Below are positions 1 through 6,941 of a stretch of 32,658 nucleotides of DNA, piece after piece (position 1 is the stretch's first letter; the number at the start of each line of letters is the position of its first letter). The notes under the pieces were generated by a model that searched no databases, was not told the DNA's origin, and saw only the letters and a program-made list of their open reading frames with translations. A program made the position numbers and the translations under genes. The DNA comes from SIG653 sp045578045 (GTDB lineage: Bacteria; Bacillota; Clostridia; Oscillospirales; CAG-382). Location: assembly GCA_045578045.1 (NCBI GenBank), contig JAZNJM010000069.1, positions 1 through 32,658 on the forward strand. The letters run 5' to 3'.

Positions 1-148
1 CGTCAAACATTCTAACGTATAGCAACAATAATATACCCGCCAAACATTACAACGTATATCGGCAACAACGCACCCGTCAAACATTCTATCGTATATCGGC
101 AACAACGCACTAGTTAAACATTTCAGCATATAACAGCAATAAGCTCCT
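1..148. repeat. 37-bp tandem repeat, four copies, cut by window edge
   Basis: Four imperfect direct copies start at about 1, 38, 75 and 112. Each begins with a variant of CGTCAAACATTC and continues into CGTATATCGGCAACAACG. The spacing is constant at 37 bp with no unique spacers, so this is a minisatellite and not a CRISPR array. The first copy touches the window edge, so the array may extend further left. The last copy is the most diverged. No reading frame runs through it. Confidence 0.8.
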
Positions 149-190
149 GACGAAAATTGACAGAGAGCGAAAACGTATAAAATAAAACAT

Positions 191-358
191 TCAAAGGTTA
201 TAGAATAGTCTTCAAAGGTTATAGAATAGTCTTCAAAGGTTATAGAATAGTCCTCAAAGGTTATAGAATAGTCCTCAAAGGTTATAGAGTAGTCTTCAAA
301 GGTTATAGAATAGTCCTCAAAGGTTATAGAGTAGTCTTCAAAAATTATAGAATAGTCT
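191..358. repeat. 21-bp tandem repeat, eight copies
   Basis: Eight head-to-tail copies of a 21-bp unit (TCAAAGGTTATAGAATAGTC plus one T) start at 191, 212, 233, 254, 275, 296, 317 and 338. Variants are few (AATAGTC/AGTAGTC, CTTC/CCTC, and AAAATT in the last copy), so the expansion looks recent. Although 21 bp is a multiple of three, every copy contains stop codons, so it is not coding. The remaining bases 359-534 are AT-rich and I see no feature there. Confidence 0.85.
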
Positions 359-534
359 TTAAATATTTTTATTCCATAATAGAAAGGGAAAGTTTTAACT
401 TTGAAATCATTTTGCCCACAAATACATTTTAATATTTTCAGTAGCACAATATTCTCAATAGTATAGTATACTTTGCACATTTTTGAAACACTTTAGAAAC
501 TTTTAGTAATAAAATGGAAATAAGTGAGTTATTA

Positions 535-698
535 AATTTAGTTATATAGAATTTTGCTCAACCATAAAACAAGTTATAAGTTCTATTATTGTTTTAGAAA
601 ATCACGATTAACTAATGTTTTTCCTCAAAAAAAGTTAAAAAAGCACTTGACAAATCTACATCTATGTGTTATCATAAATACATCAACAAAATCTTGTT
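535..698 (+). promoter_or_regulatory. CRISPR leader 1 with sigma-A-like promoter
   Basis: This AT-rich stretch lies directly before the first repeat of array 1. A near-consensus promoter is visible: TTGACA at 647-652, a 17-nt spacer, and TATCAT at 670-675, which places the transcription start about 15 nt before the first repeat. The final ~100 bp are almost identical to the leader of array 2 (1752-1853), and weaker similarity extends back about 70 bp more. Conservation between the two copies supports a leader function, both as promoter and as spacer-integration site. Confidence 0.8.
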
Positions 699-917
699 GT
701 ATCCCATACCCATAGGAGATTGATACGAGTAGCCATTGCGTTGATGGTTATCGCTAAAAAATGGTATCCCATACCCATAGGAGATTGATACGTTTTAGTG
801 TATCCCGTTAAGCCAAACCAACCTTTTGTATCCCATACCCATAGGAGATTGATACTTATTGGATGACTAGTGGCTCATTTTTTCTTGGAATTTAAGAGTA
901 TCCCATACCCATAGGAG
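699..917 (+). CRISPR. CRISPR array 1: three full repeats plus one truncated, three spacers
   Basis: The 28-nt repeat begins GTATCCCATACCC and ends GGAGATTGATAC. Full copies are at 699-726, 764-791 and 828-855. A truncated copy at 898-917 keeps only the first 20 nt. Spacers are 37, 36 and 42 nt. The 3' end ATTGATAC resembles the 8-nt 5' handle (ATTGAAAC-like) of type I-B/III crRNAs. Together with the upstream leader and the degenerate repeat at the far end, this sets transcription left to right. The repeat termini GTATC/GATAC are complementary. The array is probably used by the type III-B operon on the other strand. Confidence 0.95.
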
Positions 918-920
918 GAA
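911..920 (+). promoter_or_regulatory. Ribosome binding site inside a truncated CRISPR repeat
   Basis: The terminal repeat of array 1 reads CCCATAGGAG as in the other repeats, then diverges to GAAATGATG. This creates AGGAGG at 913-918, five nucleotides before the ATG at 924. The Shine-Dalgarno sequence of the lipoprotein gene is therefore derived from repeat sequence. No other promoter is obvious between the array and the gene, so the gene is probably read from the CRISPR leader promoter. Confidence 0.75.
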
Positions 921-923
921 ATG

Positions 924-1418
924 ATGAAAAACAAACTAAAAATACTTTTCGCACTTCTGCTCGTTGCATCGATTGCTCTGTCGGCTGGTTCTTGCGGAAA
1001 CAATAACACCACAGATACAAACAATGCCTCTACATACAGCTCCTCGTTGGATAATTCTATCACTGATAATTCATCTATAAATAGCAACGATGGTATTATA
1101 AAGTTAGATAAATTTCAACAATTTGAAAAAGGGTTATCTGATAAACAAATCGAATTTGAAATCATCCAAAAAATGGGTTCTATGGTTGGTGCAAAAGAGG
1201 GGTATGGTTACAGATTCAATGATGGTACGTCTGTAGAATTATATCTTTTTGATAAAGAGTCAGATGACTATGGAGAAGCCATTAAAACCAATAAAATATA
1301 TGTAGAATCTTTTGGTATAGCTATGAATGTTGTTTTTAATGACGATATATGTATTTACTATAATGGCGAAGTTGCTAATAAATCAGATATAGAAGCGGTT
1401 TTCGCAGGACTTAAATAG
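924..1418 (+). CDS. Small secreted lipoprotein downstream of CRISPR array 1
   Basis: The predicted product is 164 aa. The second of two consecutive ATG codons is chosen because it sits five nt after AGGAGG; the first is only two nt away. A lysine-bearing N-region and hydrophobic stretch (residues 5-19) are followed by SAGSC with Cys24, a plausible though not ideal lipobox. A Thr/Asn/Ser-rich linker follows (to about residue 55). The rest (about 60-164) is a small mixed alpha/beta domain with YGYRFNDGTSVELYLFD in its centre. I do not recognise a function. The gene is wedged between two CRISPR arrays, its RBS is in the last repeat of array 1, and a terminator follows. It could be a passenger caught by an array duplication or an accessory protein; the sequence does not decide. 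Confidence 0.8.
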   Translation: MKNKLKILFALLLVASIALSAGSCGNNNTTDTNNASTYSSSLDNSITDNSSINSNDGIIKLDKFQQFEKGLSDKQIEFEIIQKMGSMVGAKEGYGYRFNDGTSVELYLFDKESDDYGEAIKTNKIYVESFGIAMNVVFNDDICIYYNGEVANKSDIEAVFAGLK

Positions 1419-1421
1419 CAT

Positions 1422-1459
1422 AAAAAGCGGTTAGAGGTGTAAATCTTTTACCGCTTTTT
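1422..1459 (+). terminator. Rho-independent terminator after the lipoprotein gene
   Basis: The stem AAAAAGCGGT (1422-1431) pairs with ACCGCTTTTT (1450-1459) and runs into a T-rich tail. It lies four nt after the stop codon and would end the array 1-lipoprotein transcript. Confidence 0.8.
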
Positions 1460-1689
1460 TATATTTTCAGTGCAGACAAAAAACATCTCTATTGTTTATA
1501 TCACATAAACACCCACTCCGAACCATTTCATGTGTTGGCCGTAATTCTGCATCTATATTGTTTATATTATAAAAACCAAAAAATTCTCTTAATTCAAAAT
1601 GCTTTAAGTATTTAAATTGTTATACTTCTTTATAATTTCTTAATATATATGCAACAATTCGTAATAATAATTTTTAAATATTAATTGTA

Positions 1690-1853
1690 AATTTTAGTTA
1701 TACGAAAATTTGCTCAACATAAATATTCATAATCGCTTATATAACAGCTTAGAAAAATAGGATTAACTAATGTTTTTCCTTAAAAAAAGCTAAAAAAGCA
1801 CTTGACAAATCTACATCTATGTGTTATCATAAATACATCAACAAAATCTTGTT
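1690..1853 (+). promoter_or_regulatory. CRISPR leader 2 with sigma-A-like promoter
   Basis: This is a second copy of the array 1 leader. It has TTGACA at 1802-1807, a 17-nt spacer and TATCAT at 1825-1830. The last ~100 bp match leader 1 with only a few substitutions (CCTTAAAAAAAGCTA versus CCTCAAAAAAAGTTA). The region before it (1460-1690) is AT-rich. It contains an imperfect direct repeat around 1487-1507 and 1551-1571 (ATCT.TATTGTTTATAT) and no gene that I can support. Confidence 0.8.
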
Positions 1854-2533
1854 GTCTCCCATACCCATAGGAGATTGATACGTAGATTTAACACCTATTT
1901 CTTGTAAAATTGCTTCAATCGTATCCCATACCCATAGGAGATTGATACGAAAAGTGTGGTTCCATTATTGATCACTTTGAATTTTGACTCGTCGTATCCC
2001 ATACCCATAGGAGATTGATACACTTCATCTGAAACCTCTATTGAGATCTCTCCAAAGTATCCCATACCCATAGGAGATTGATACTACTTGTATTGTATCT
2101 TTTGGAACGTATATTTTGGTATCCCATACCCATAGGAGATTGATACTTTAATTCTTCGTCTGTTCCGCTTATTGCGTTTTTTAAGTATCCCATACCCATA
2201 GGAGATTGATACCATATTAGCATAAGCTACACCGATTCGAATTCTCATATGTATCCCATACCCATAGGAGATTGATACGTTTTCTGCCTTCTTTGCAGGA
2301 TACACCATCGCTATGCTGTATCCCATCCCCATAGGAGATTGATACCTTGAGAAGTCGTAGTCAGCCTTTAAAGCCTTGATAGTTTCGTATCCCATACCCA
2401 TAGGAGATTGATACGTTATAATATAAAATTGCCTATTTACGTTTTTTGGTATCCCATACCCATAGGAGATTGATACACAATTGATGTCAGTTTTGTATTC
2501 GCAATCGCAAGTATCCCATACCCATAGGAGATT
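1854..2533 (+). CRISPR. CRISPR array 2: eleven repeats, ten spacers
   Basis: The same 28-nt repeat as array 1 is present at 1854, 1921, 1994, 2057, 2119, 2185, 2251, 2318, 2387 and 2449. A truncated eleventh copy (2511-2533) loses identity after GGAGATT. The first repeat has GTCTCCC instead of GTATCCC, and the eighth has CATCCCC instead of CATACCC. Spacers are 34-45 nt (39, 45, 35, 34, 38, 38, 39, 41, 34, 34), a variable length typical of type III-associated arrays. The leader is at the left and the degenerate repeat at the right, so crRNAs are read from the plus strand, convergent with the cmr operon. I recognise no spacer target. Confidence 0.97.
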
Positions 2534-2560
2534 TCTATATTCAAAAATTGAATACAAAAA

Positions 2561-2625
2561 AATCCCCTTGGGGTAGTCTTGATTTTTTCAAGTGCCTACC
2601 TCAAGGGGATTATGTTTATTTTTTT
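2561..2625 (+). terminator. Forked hairpin/terminator after CRISPR array 2
   Basis: AATCCCCTTGGGGTAG (2561-2576) pairs with CTACCTCAAGGGGATT (2596-2611) with one G-T pair. The loop contains a second small stem, CTTGA/TCAAG. A T-rich run follows, as expected of a terminator. The same architecture recurs at 23240-23290 with compensatory stem changes. Bases 2626-2740 contain nothing else that I recognise. Confidence 0.7.
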
Positions 2626-2740
2626 ATTTCATTTTATAGTTCAAAGGCAATCTTCAAACTTCGAATCTCGCCTCTAAGCAATCAATAAAATATGCTTTCC
2701 ACCTTATCAATATTTGATGGAAGCAATGTATTTATATAAA

Positions 2741-3023
2741 CGCGGAATTATGATAAGAATGTTTTTGGCCGAATTTAATTTACAGAATTATGATAAGAAT
2801 GTTTTTGCCTGAATTTAATATTCAGAATTATAATAAGATTGTTTTTGGCTGAATTTAATTTACAGAATTATGATAAGAATGTTTTTGGCTGAATTTAATT
2901 TGCGGAATTATGATAAGAATGTTTTTGCCTGAATTTAATATTCAGAATTATAATGAGGGTATTTTTGCTAATTTTAATATGTGGAATTATGGTTGGGATA
3001 TTTTTGCTAAATTTAATATGCGA
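2741..3023. repeat. 40-bp tandem repeat, seven copies, with 120-bp higher-order period
   Basis: Seven units start at about 2744, 2784, 2824, 2864, 2904, 2944 and 2983. The core is GGAATTATGATAAGAATG followed by TTTTTGGCTGAATTTAAT. Units 1 and 4, 2 and 5, and 3 and 6 share private variants (GGC.GAATTTAATTT; GCCTGAATTTAATATT; ATTATAAT). A three-unit block was therefore duplicated as a whole. Units 6 and 7 are the most decayed. There are no unique spacers and no reading frame. It lies between the CRISPR array and the convergent cas-side genes. Confidence 0.85.
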
Positions 3024-3099
3024 AACGTGAAAGCAAAATCAAAAAGCTAAGTAGTTTTGTTTTAGTTTTCATAAACTTTTATTATTTTTTAATTTTAAT

Positions 3100-3137
3100 A
3101 AGCGGTTCATTTACTGATAAAATCAAATGAACCGCTT
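3100..3137 (-). terminator. Bidirectional hairpin terminator
   Basis: A perfect 13-bp stem, AAGCGGTTCATTT (3100-3112) with AAATGAACCGCTT (3125-3137), has a 12-nt loop and AT-rich flanks. It lies 25 bp past the stop codon of the DUF6935 gene and would end the minus-strand transcript. Confidence 0.7.
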
Positions 3138-3161
3138 TTATTTTCATTTTAAATTGTTAGT

Positions 3162-3677
3162 CTATGCCCAAGGATCATCTGAAACGGGGATTCGAACATC
3201 AGAAAGACATTGAATTTCAACTAAGAACCATTGTCCTGTAGAAGGCTTTTTCCTTAGTTTTATGGAACGTGGATTATCCGCCCCGCCACTTGTAACATAC
3301 ATAGTTGCCCAGTTTTCCTCTGGATAGGAATATGGATTATCATTTACCGAAATTATATAAGGCGTGGAAGGTGTGTAGTTGTTTTGCGGTGTTGCACCAG
3401 CGAAGAAAGAACGAGCTTTATACGCTTTTCCCGTTAAACGTTCTTTGATAAACTGTTTTTCATAGTTGCTGACTTCTTCAGGACCTTTCAAGAAATTCAA
3501 CATTTCCAAGGCATCCTCGGGGCTTTTCTCATAACGACAAAGTGCAACGAGAGTTAAAGCTGTTGTTTTAAAAGGTGAATCCAAAGTTGCCTCAGGCAAC
3601 GCCTGAAGCTCTGAAAGATTTTCAGGAAGCGATGAAAAGGTGAATGTTTCTTTTTTTGACGCGTCAAAATTACTCAT
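3162..3677 (-). CDS. DUF6935-family protein
   Basis: The product is 171 aa, soluble, with no signal peptide or membrane segment. I match it from memory to the DUF6935 family of gut Clostridia. Typical features are a LPENLSELQALPEATL start, DPF/SPFKTTALTLVALC, the ALEMLNFLKGPEEVS helix, SFFAGATPQNNYTPSTPYII, a PYSYPEENWATMYVTSGGAD segment, KPSTGQWFLVE, and the C-terminal SDDPWA. Function is unknown. AAGGAGG precedes the ATG by eight nt. It follows the exonuclease gene by 90 bp on the same strand and could be read through from the CRISPR operon. Members occur widely outside CRISPR loci as far as I know, so a CRISPR role is not implied. Confidence 0.8.
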   Translation of the reverse strand: MSNFDASKKETFTFSSLPENLSELQALPEATLDSPFKTTALTLVALCRYEKSPEDALEMLNFLKGPEEVSNYEKQFIKERLTGKAYKARSFFAGATPQNNYTPSTPYIISVNDNPYSYPEENWATMYVTSGGADNPRSIKLRKKPSTGQWFLVEIQCLSDVRIPVSDDPWA

Positions 3678-3767
3678 AGTTTTTTTCCTCCTTAAAATAA
3701 CGTCTTTGCCTTTTTAGAAACTCAATGTTCGTCTGCGAGTAGTATATATTTGAGATTAAATACATTA

Positions 3768-4271
3768 TTATGTTCTCAGTTTTTGCCACACCGCTGCTAA
3801 CATTCTTACGTCATTCATTGCATCGTGGCTTTCAAGATGAAGTCCGGAAAGCTCCGACATATCAACGTCTGTATTATATCCTTTTGCCACCAACAACGTT
3901 GAAAGATCGTGTAGCGGAAACGGGCCTTCAAAAGTTCGTTCAGAAACGTTATGCATTACGCAAGTATTAAACAACCTTGCTTCAACTGGGTATGGAACAT
4001 ATGAAACGCACTCCGCACCAGACTTATGTTCAGTCCAAAAGCTCCAGAACGCTTCAAGAAGCTCATATTCAGTTTTATATTTCACATAAGATTCAGAAAG
4101 ATAAGGATATACGTTTTCTTTTACCCACTCTGTTTCTATTTCAGATTCGGTAACAGAAACAGAAGCATAAAATTCTGTTTCTGTTCCGTTTTCATCAATA
4201 GCAAGAGCAGCTACGCTTAAAAATTTTCCGTATAAACCATCAGTTTCAGCATCAACGAAAAAATATTTCAT
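3768..4271 (-). CDS. DEDDh-type 3'-5' exonuclease-like protein at the end of the type III-B operon
   Basis: The 167-aa product is a single small exonuclease domain of the RNase T/DnaQ type. Exo I is VDAETDG (D7, E9), the middle motif is around YVPYPVEARLF (E97 at the usual Asp position), and Exo III is HDAMNDV (H149, D154, HxAxxD). Such enzymes remove nucleotides from RNA or short oligonucleotides using two metal ions. It starts 26 bp after cmr6, so it is probably in the same transcript. My recollection, not verified here, is that CorA-type III-B loci carry a phosphodiesterase (NrN/DHH) or a DEDD-family nuclease that removes the SAM-AMP messenger. A messenger-degrading off-switch is therefore the leading inference; general RNA trimming or crRNA maturation is the alternative. 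The middle acidic residue being Glu is unusual. Confidence 0.75.
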   Translation of the reverse strand: MKYFFVDAETDGLYGKFLSVAALAIDENGTETEFYASVSVTESEIETEWVKENVYPYLSESYVKYKTEYELLEAFWSFWTEHKSGAECVSYVPYPVEARLFNTCVMHNVSERTFEGPFPLHDLSTLLVAKGYNTDVDMSELSGLHLESHDAMNDVRMLAAVWQKLRT

Positions 4272-4297
4272 AATATTCTATAGCCTTCTCCTATATA

Positions 4298-5626
4298 CTA
4301 TTTAATTACTATTGCCTCTGGGATAGCTCCCTCTTCGATTATTTTTATTTTTATTTTTTGCTGTGGTTTAACTTTTATTTTTTGCTGCGATTCAACTTTA
4401 TCTTTGAGTTTTACCGTAAGTTCTTTTTTGCCAACTGCAAGAGTTACCAAATTTCCCATGGGATTCTTGACAATACATTCGTAGCTTTCGCCCCTCTTTG
4501 GTGTTATCTCTTCGTTTTTTTCTTCTTTGGAAGTATACACTACACTTTCTTTCTGCTTTCCTTGTTTTGAAGGATTTTTATTTTGAAAATTATTTTTTCC
4601 ATAACCGCCTTGATGCCCAGAGCTGTTATTTCGCTGTTCATTTCTTCCTTGATGACCAGAGTTGTTATTTCGCTGTTCATTTCCGCCTTGATGACCAGAA
4701 TTGTTATTTCGCTGTTCATTTCTTTCATTTCCGCCTTGATGAACGGCTCTGTTGTCATTCTGATCCTCTTGTACTCTCACGCCCATTCTATTATAGTCTG
4801 CTTCTCTGTCATCTGCGTTTAAATTGTCAGCAAGGATAAGAGATTCCAATTCAGCAAGTGCACCATAACCAACGTTTGTTTTAGCGCCAATACCCAAGAC
4901 TTTCAGAATGTTCTTAAAAAGTTCTTTCTTTTCCGTTGCCTCAATTGTTTTTTCACCTATAACAGAATCTGAAAGGTTAAATCGAAATTCAAAAACAACG
5001 TTTGGAAGAATTTTAGTTATCATAACAGGAACAGGATTTTTTGTAGGATCATCGCCATGAGAGGTGATATATTCACTTGAAAGCAGCTTCTTTTTATCAT
5101 CTGTTCTTATAACAAATTTTACCACAGCATCAAAGAATACGTCAACACCTGCACATTTCTCATTGTCATCACCAAAAATTGATTTTTCCAAAAGATTCAA
5201 GTCAACGTCTTTCTTTGTTTCCGGAAGAAGTGATGTTATTAAATCTTTATGCTCAAACGCACTTCTCAGAACACCTTTAACAGAAGTTGCAGGATAATAT
5301 GGCTGTCCCGATACGAAATCGAAAGAAAAACCGCAGTTTATGTCGTTATCAAGTCCTTCTATTCCCGTTCCATGAGTATAACCTATACCTATAATTGCAC
5401 CAGGATAGGTTGTTTTCAAATCGAAACAATGTTCTTTTTTCACGCACGGATTTTCTACGTAATCGTCCTTATAATAAAAATCCGCTTCAAACAAAGCTTT
5501 ATTTTTACCTTCAAGAGATTTTTTCATTTCGTCAAGAAAATGATCTTTATTAAAATCGGGACGACTTGTATTATCAAAAAAATCATAATAGGTTTTATTA
5601 AACAAAAGATTAAGGTTAGTTTTCAT
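4298..5626 (-). CDS. cmr6: Cmr6 (type III-B RAMP) with repeat linker and C-terminal extension
   Basis: The product is 442 aa from the ATG at 5626, chosen because GAGGT precedes it by five nt; the longer frame would overlap cmr5. Residues 1-262 are the Cas7-like RAMP fold of Cmr6, the subunit near the crRNA 3' end of the Cmr backbone. Recognisable segments are FSFDFVSGQPYYPATSVKGV (about 100-120), the FGDDN loop (151) and GIGAKTNVGYG (245-255). Residues 263-378 are a disordered linker with three or four copies of a 13-residue unit, HQGGNEQRNNNSG. Residues 378-442 form a compact beta-rich module (GESYECIVKNPMGNLVTLAV onwards), resembling an S1/OB-type nucleic-acid binding domain by pattern only. 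Usual Cmr6 proteins lack this extension. It is in a tight operon with cmr5 (seven nt gap). Confidence 0.9.
   Translation of the reverse strand: MKTNLNLLFNKTYYDFFDNTSRPDFNKDHFLDEMKKSLEGKNKALFEADFYYKDDYVENPCVKKEHCFDLKTTYPGAIIGIGYTHGTGIEGLDNDINCGFSFDFVSGQPYYPATSVKGVLRSAFEHKDLITSLLPETKKDVDLNLLEKSIFGDDNEKCAGVDVFFDAVVKFVIRTDDKKKLLSSEYITSHGDDPTKNPVPVMITKILPNVVFEFRFNLSDSVIGEKTIEATEKKELFKNILKVLGIGAKTNVGYGALAELESLILADNLNADDREADYNRMGVRVQEDQNDNRAVHQGGNERNEQRNNNSGHQGGNEQRNNNSGHQGRNEQRNNSSGHQGGYGKNNFQNKNPSKQGKQKESVVYTSKEEKNEEITPKRGESYECIVKNPMGNLVTLAVGKKELTVKLKDKVESQQKIKVKPQQKIKIKIIEEGAIPEAIVIK
4604..4738 (-). repeat. 39-bp in-frame tandem repeat within cmr6
   Basis: Three to four copies of a 39-bp unit encode HQGGNEQRNNNSG-like 13-residue repeats in Cmr6 residues 297-341. 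The period is a multiple of three, so copy-number change keeps the frame. Codon-level identity between units is high, pointing to recent slippage. Confidence 0.85.
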
Positions 5627-5633
5627 ACATACC

Positions 5634-6089
5634 TCACTTTTTTTCAACAAGTTCAAAAGCATTCATAGCTAACTTCAATGCTAAAGAAGCGTTTATAAAG
5701 TCATCTTTCATTTTATTAATCTCCGCTTTATCAGTTTTGTTTATTATTTCTTCAGCTATTTTCTGAGCTGATTTCCAACTATTATCTGTGATATTTGTGA
5801 TATAATACATAGTTTCAAGAAGTGCGTGTCGCTCTACCTTTGCACCCGCCTGCTGACTGAAGAATGCAACCGCCGCTTTGAAGCTACCCATTGTTACAGC
5901 CGCACCAAAAGATGATATATGACTTCTGAAAGTTTTTGGGATCGTTCCATAATAGTTCTTTTTTCCATCAACTATCTTTGGAACTTTCTTATTATTTTCT
6001 TCCATTTCACAATCCTGAATATTACATTCTGTCATATTCAATGCTCGAAGAGCCTTTGGAAGATATTCTTCAACTTTTCTTTTATTCAT
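5634..6089 (-). CDS. cmr5: Cmr5, small subunit of the type III-B effector
   Basis: The product is 151 aa and mostly helical, starting MNKRKVEEYLPKALRAL. The start is set by GGAGGTG upstream of the ATG at 6089; the longer frame would run into cmr4. Features fit Cmr5: an N-terminal helix pair, then KTFRSHISSFGAAVTMGSFK AAVAFFSQQAGA, where the FGA..MGS..AAVAF pattern is characteristic, and helices to the C-terminus. Cmr5 lines the inner face of the Cmr filament and contacts the target RNA backbone. The gene is 13 bp after cmr4 and 7 bp before cmr6. The charged insertion at about residues 20-45 (QDCEMEENNKKVPKIVDGKK) is the least conserved part. Confidence 0.88.
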   Translation of the reverse strand: MNKRKVEEYLPKALRALNMTECNIQDCEMEENNKKVPKIVDGKKNYYGTIPKTFRSHISSFGAAVTMGSFKAAVAFFSQQAGAKVERHALLETMYYITNITDNSWKSAQKIAEEIINKTDKAEINKMKDDFINASLALKLAMNAFELVEKK

Positions 6090-6102
6090 AATACACCTCC
6101 AA

Positions 6103-6939
6103 CTACGCCTTAGGCTGCAACTCGAATTTGCAATAACCATATCCAACCGAAGCGTTACCGCCAATTTGGATATATTGTTCATTTAAGAAACTTTGAATAT
6201 CTAATTCACAGTCTGATGTTTTTAATATTACACAATAAAATCTACTATGGCGCGGAACAAATTCTTCATACCAAAGGTTAGTATCTTTTAAATTATTTCT
6301 CGCTATAACAGGAAGCGCATATTCTTCAAGGTTGCTTGATACGGCAAAATCTCCGCCCAAAAGCTTTTTAAGTTTTGGAATTATTGACTCTTCTTTTATT
6401 TGAATCAGCGTCTCTCCTTCTATATTAGATTTTTCAGGAACATTAGGATCAAAAGAACAAATAAACTTTTTGCCTTTTAATTCATCTTCAATTTTTTTAA
6501 TATCATCAATTGTTATTTCAACAGACAAGCCAAAGCCATTCAACATATCAACGTATTCCCTCAAAAGCCTTGTTGAAGTTACGTTTACGTATGTATCATA
6601 TCCGCAAGATCTGAGCGGTCTGCTAAGTAAATAAGCATTTATAAATCTATACGAACCAGAATTTTCCGTCATACCAGTTTCAAAAGGCTTGTTATTTGCT
6701 GGTTTTCCAAACGCCGATTCGATCAATTTTATATCTATTTCATTTAATTTCTCTTTTTCATTTAATTTCTCTTTTTCAATATGCGATTTTATAGCTCCTT
6801 TAATTCCAGAAGCATGAATGATCGGCTGATTCGTTAAAGGATCTTTTTCAACCTCTTTATCAACAATATTATAATTTATATCTCCAGCTCCAACGTGAAG
6901 ATCTGTTATTGCGTCAACATAATATACGAATTTTTCCAT
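6103..6939 (-). CDS. cmr4: Cmr4, Cas7-family backbone and target RNase subunit
   Basis: The 278-aa product is close to the usual Cmr4 length. The N-terminal DLHVGAGD, then IVDKEVEKDPLTNQPIIHAS and GIKGAIKSHIEKE, are hallmarks of Cmr4. Asp27 corresponds to the catalytic Asp of the thumb loop that cuts target RNA every six nucleotides in characterised Cmr complexes. The C-terminal GGNASVGYGYCK is the glycine-rich RAMP loop. AGGAG within the end of cmr3 serves as RBS, and the genes are two nt apart, so translational coupling is likely. A small duplication, KEKLNE twice (residues about 56-67), has 18-bp direct repeats in the DNA. Confidence 0.93.
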   Translation of the reverse strand: MEKFVYYVDAITDLHVGAGDINYNIVDKEVEKDPLTNQPIIHASGIKGAIKSHIEKEKLNEKEKLNEIDIKLIESAFGKPANNKPFETGMTENSGSYRFINAYLLSRPLRSCGYDTYVNVTSTRLLREYVDMLNGFGLSVEITIDDIKKIEDELKGKKFICSFDPNVPEKSNIEGETLIQIKEESIIPKLKKLLGGDFAVSSNLEEYALPVIARNNLKDTNLWYEEFVPRHSRFYCVILKTSDCELDIQSFLNEQYIQIGGNASVGYGYCKFELQPKA

Positions 6940-6941
6940 TT

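Noticed and set aside
1..358. 37-bp and 21-bp repeats as further CRISPR arrays
   Set aside because: They are contiguous tandem repeats without unique spacers.
2038..2557. Minus-strand open frames across CRISPR array 2 with repeated SPMGMGY/SYGYGI peptides
   Set aside because: They are translations of the 28-nt CRISPR repeat and spacers; there is no RBS or codon pattern of a gene.
2534..2740. tracrRNA-like or other CRISPR RNA next to array 2
   Set aside because: The locus is type III-B, which needs none, and there is no anti-repeat in the region.
4498..4839. Plus-strand frames antisense to cmr6
   Set aside because: They mirror the low-complexity 39-bp repeat of cmr6 and have no RBS.
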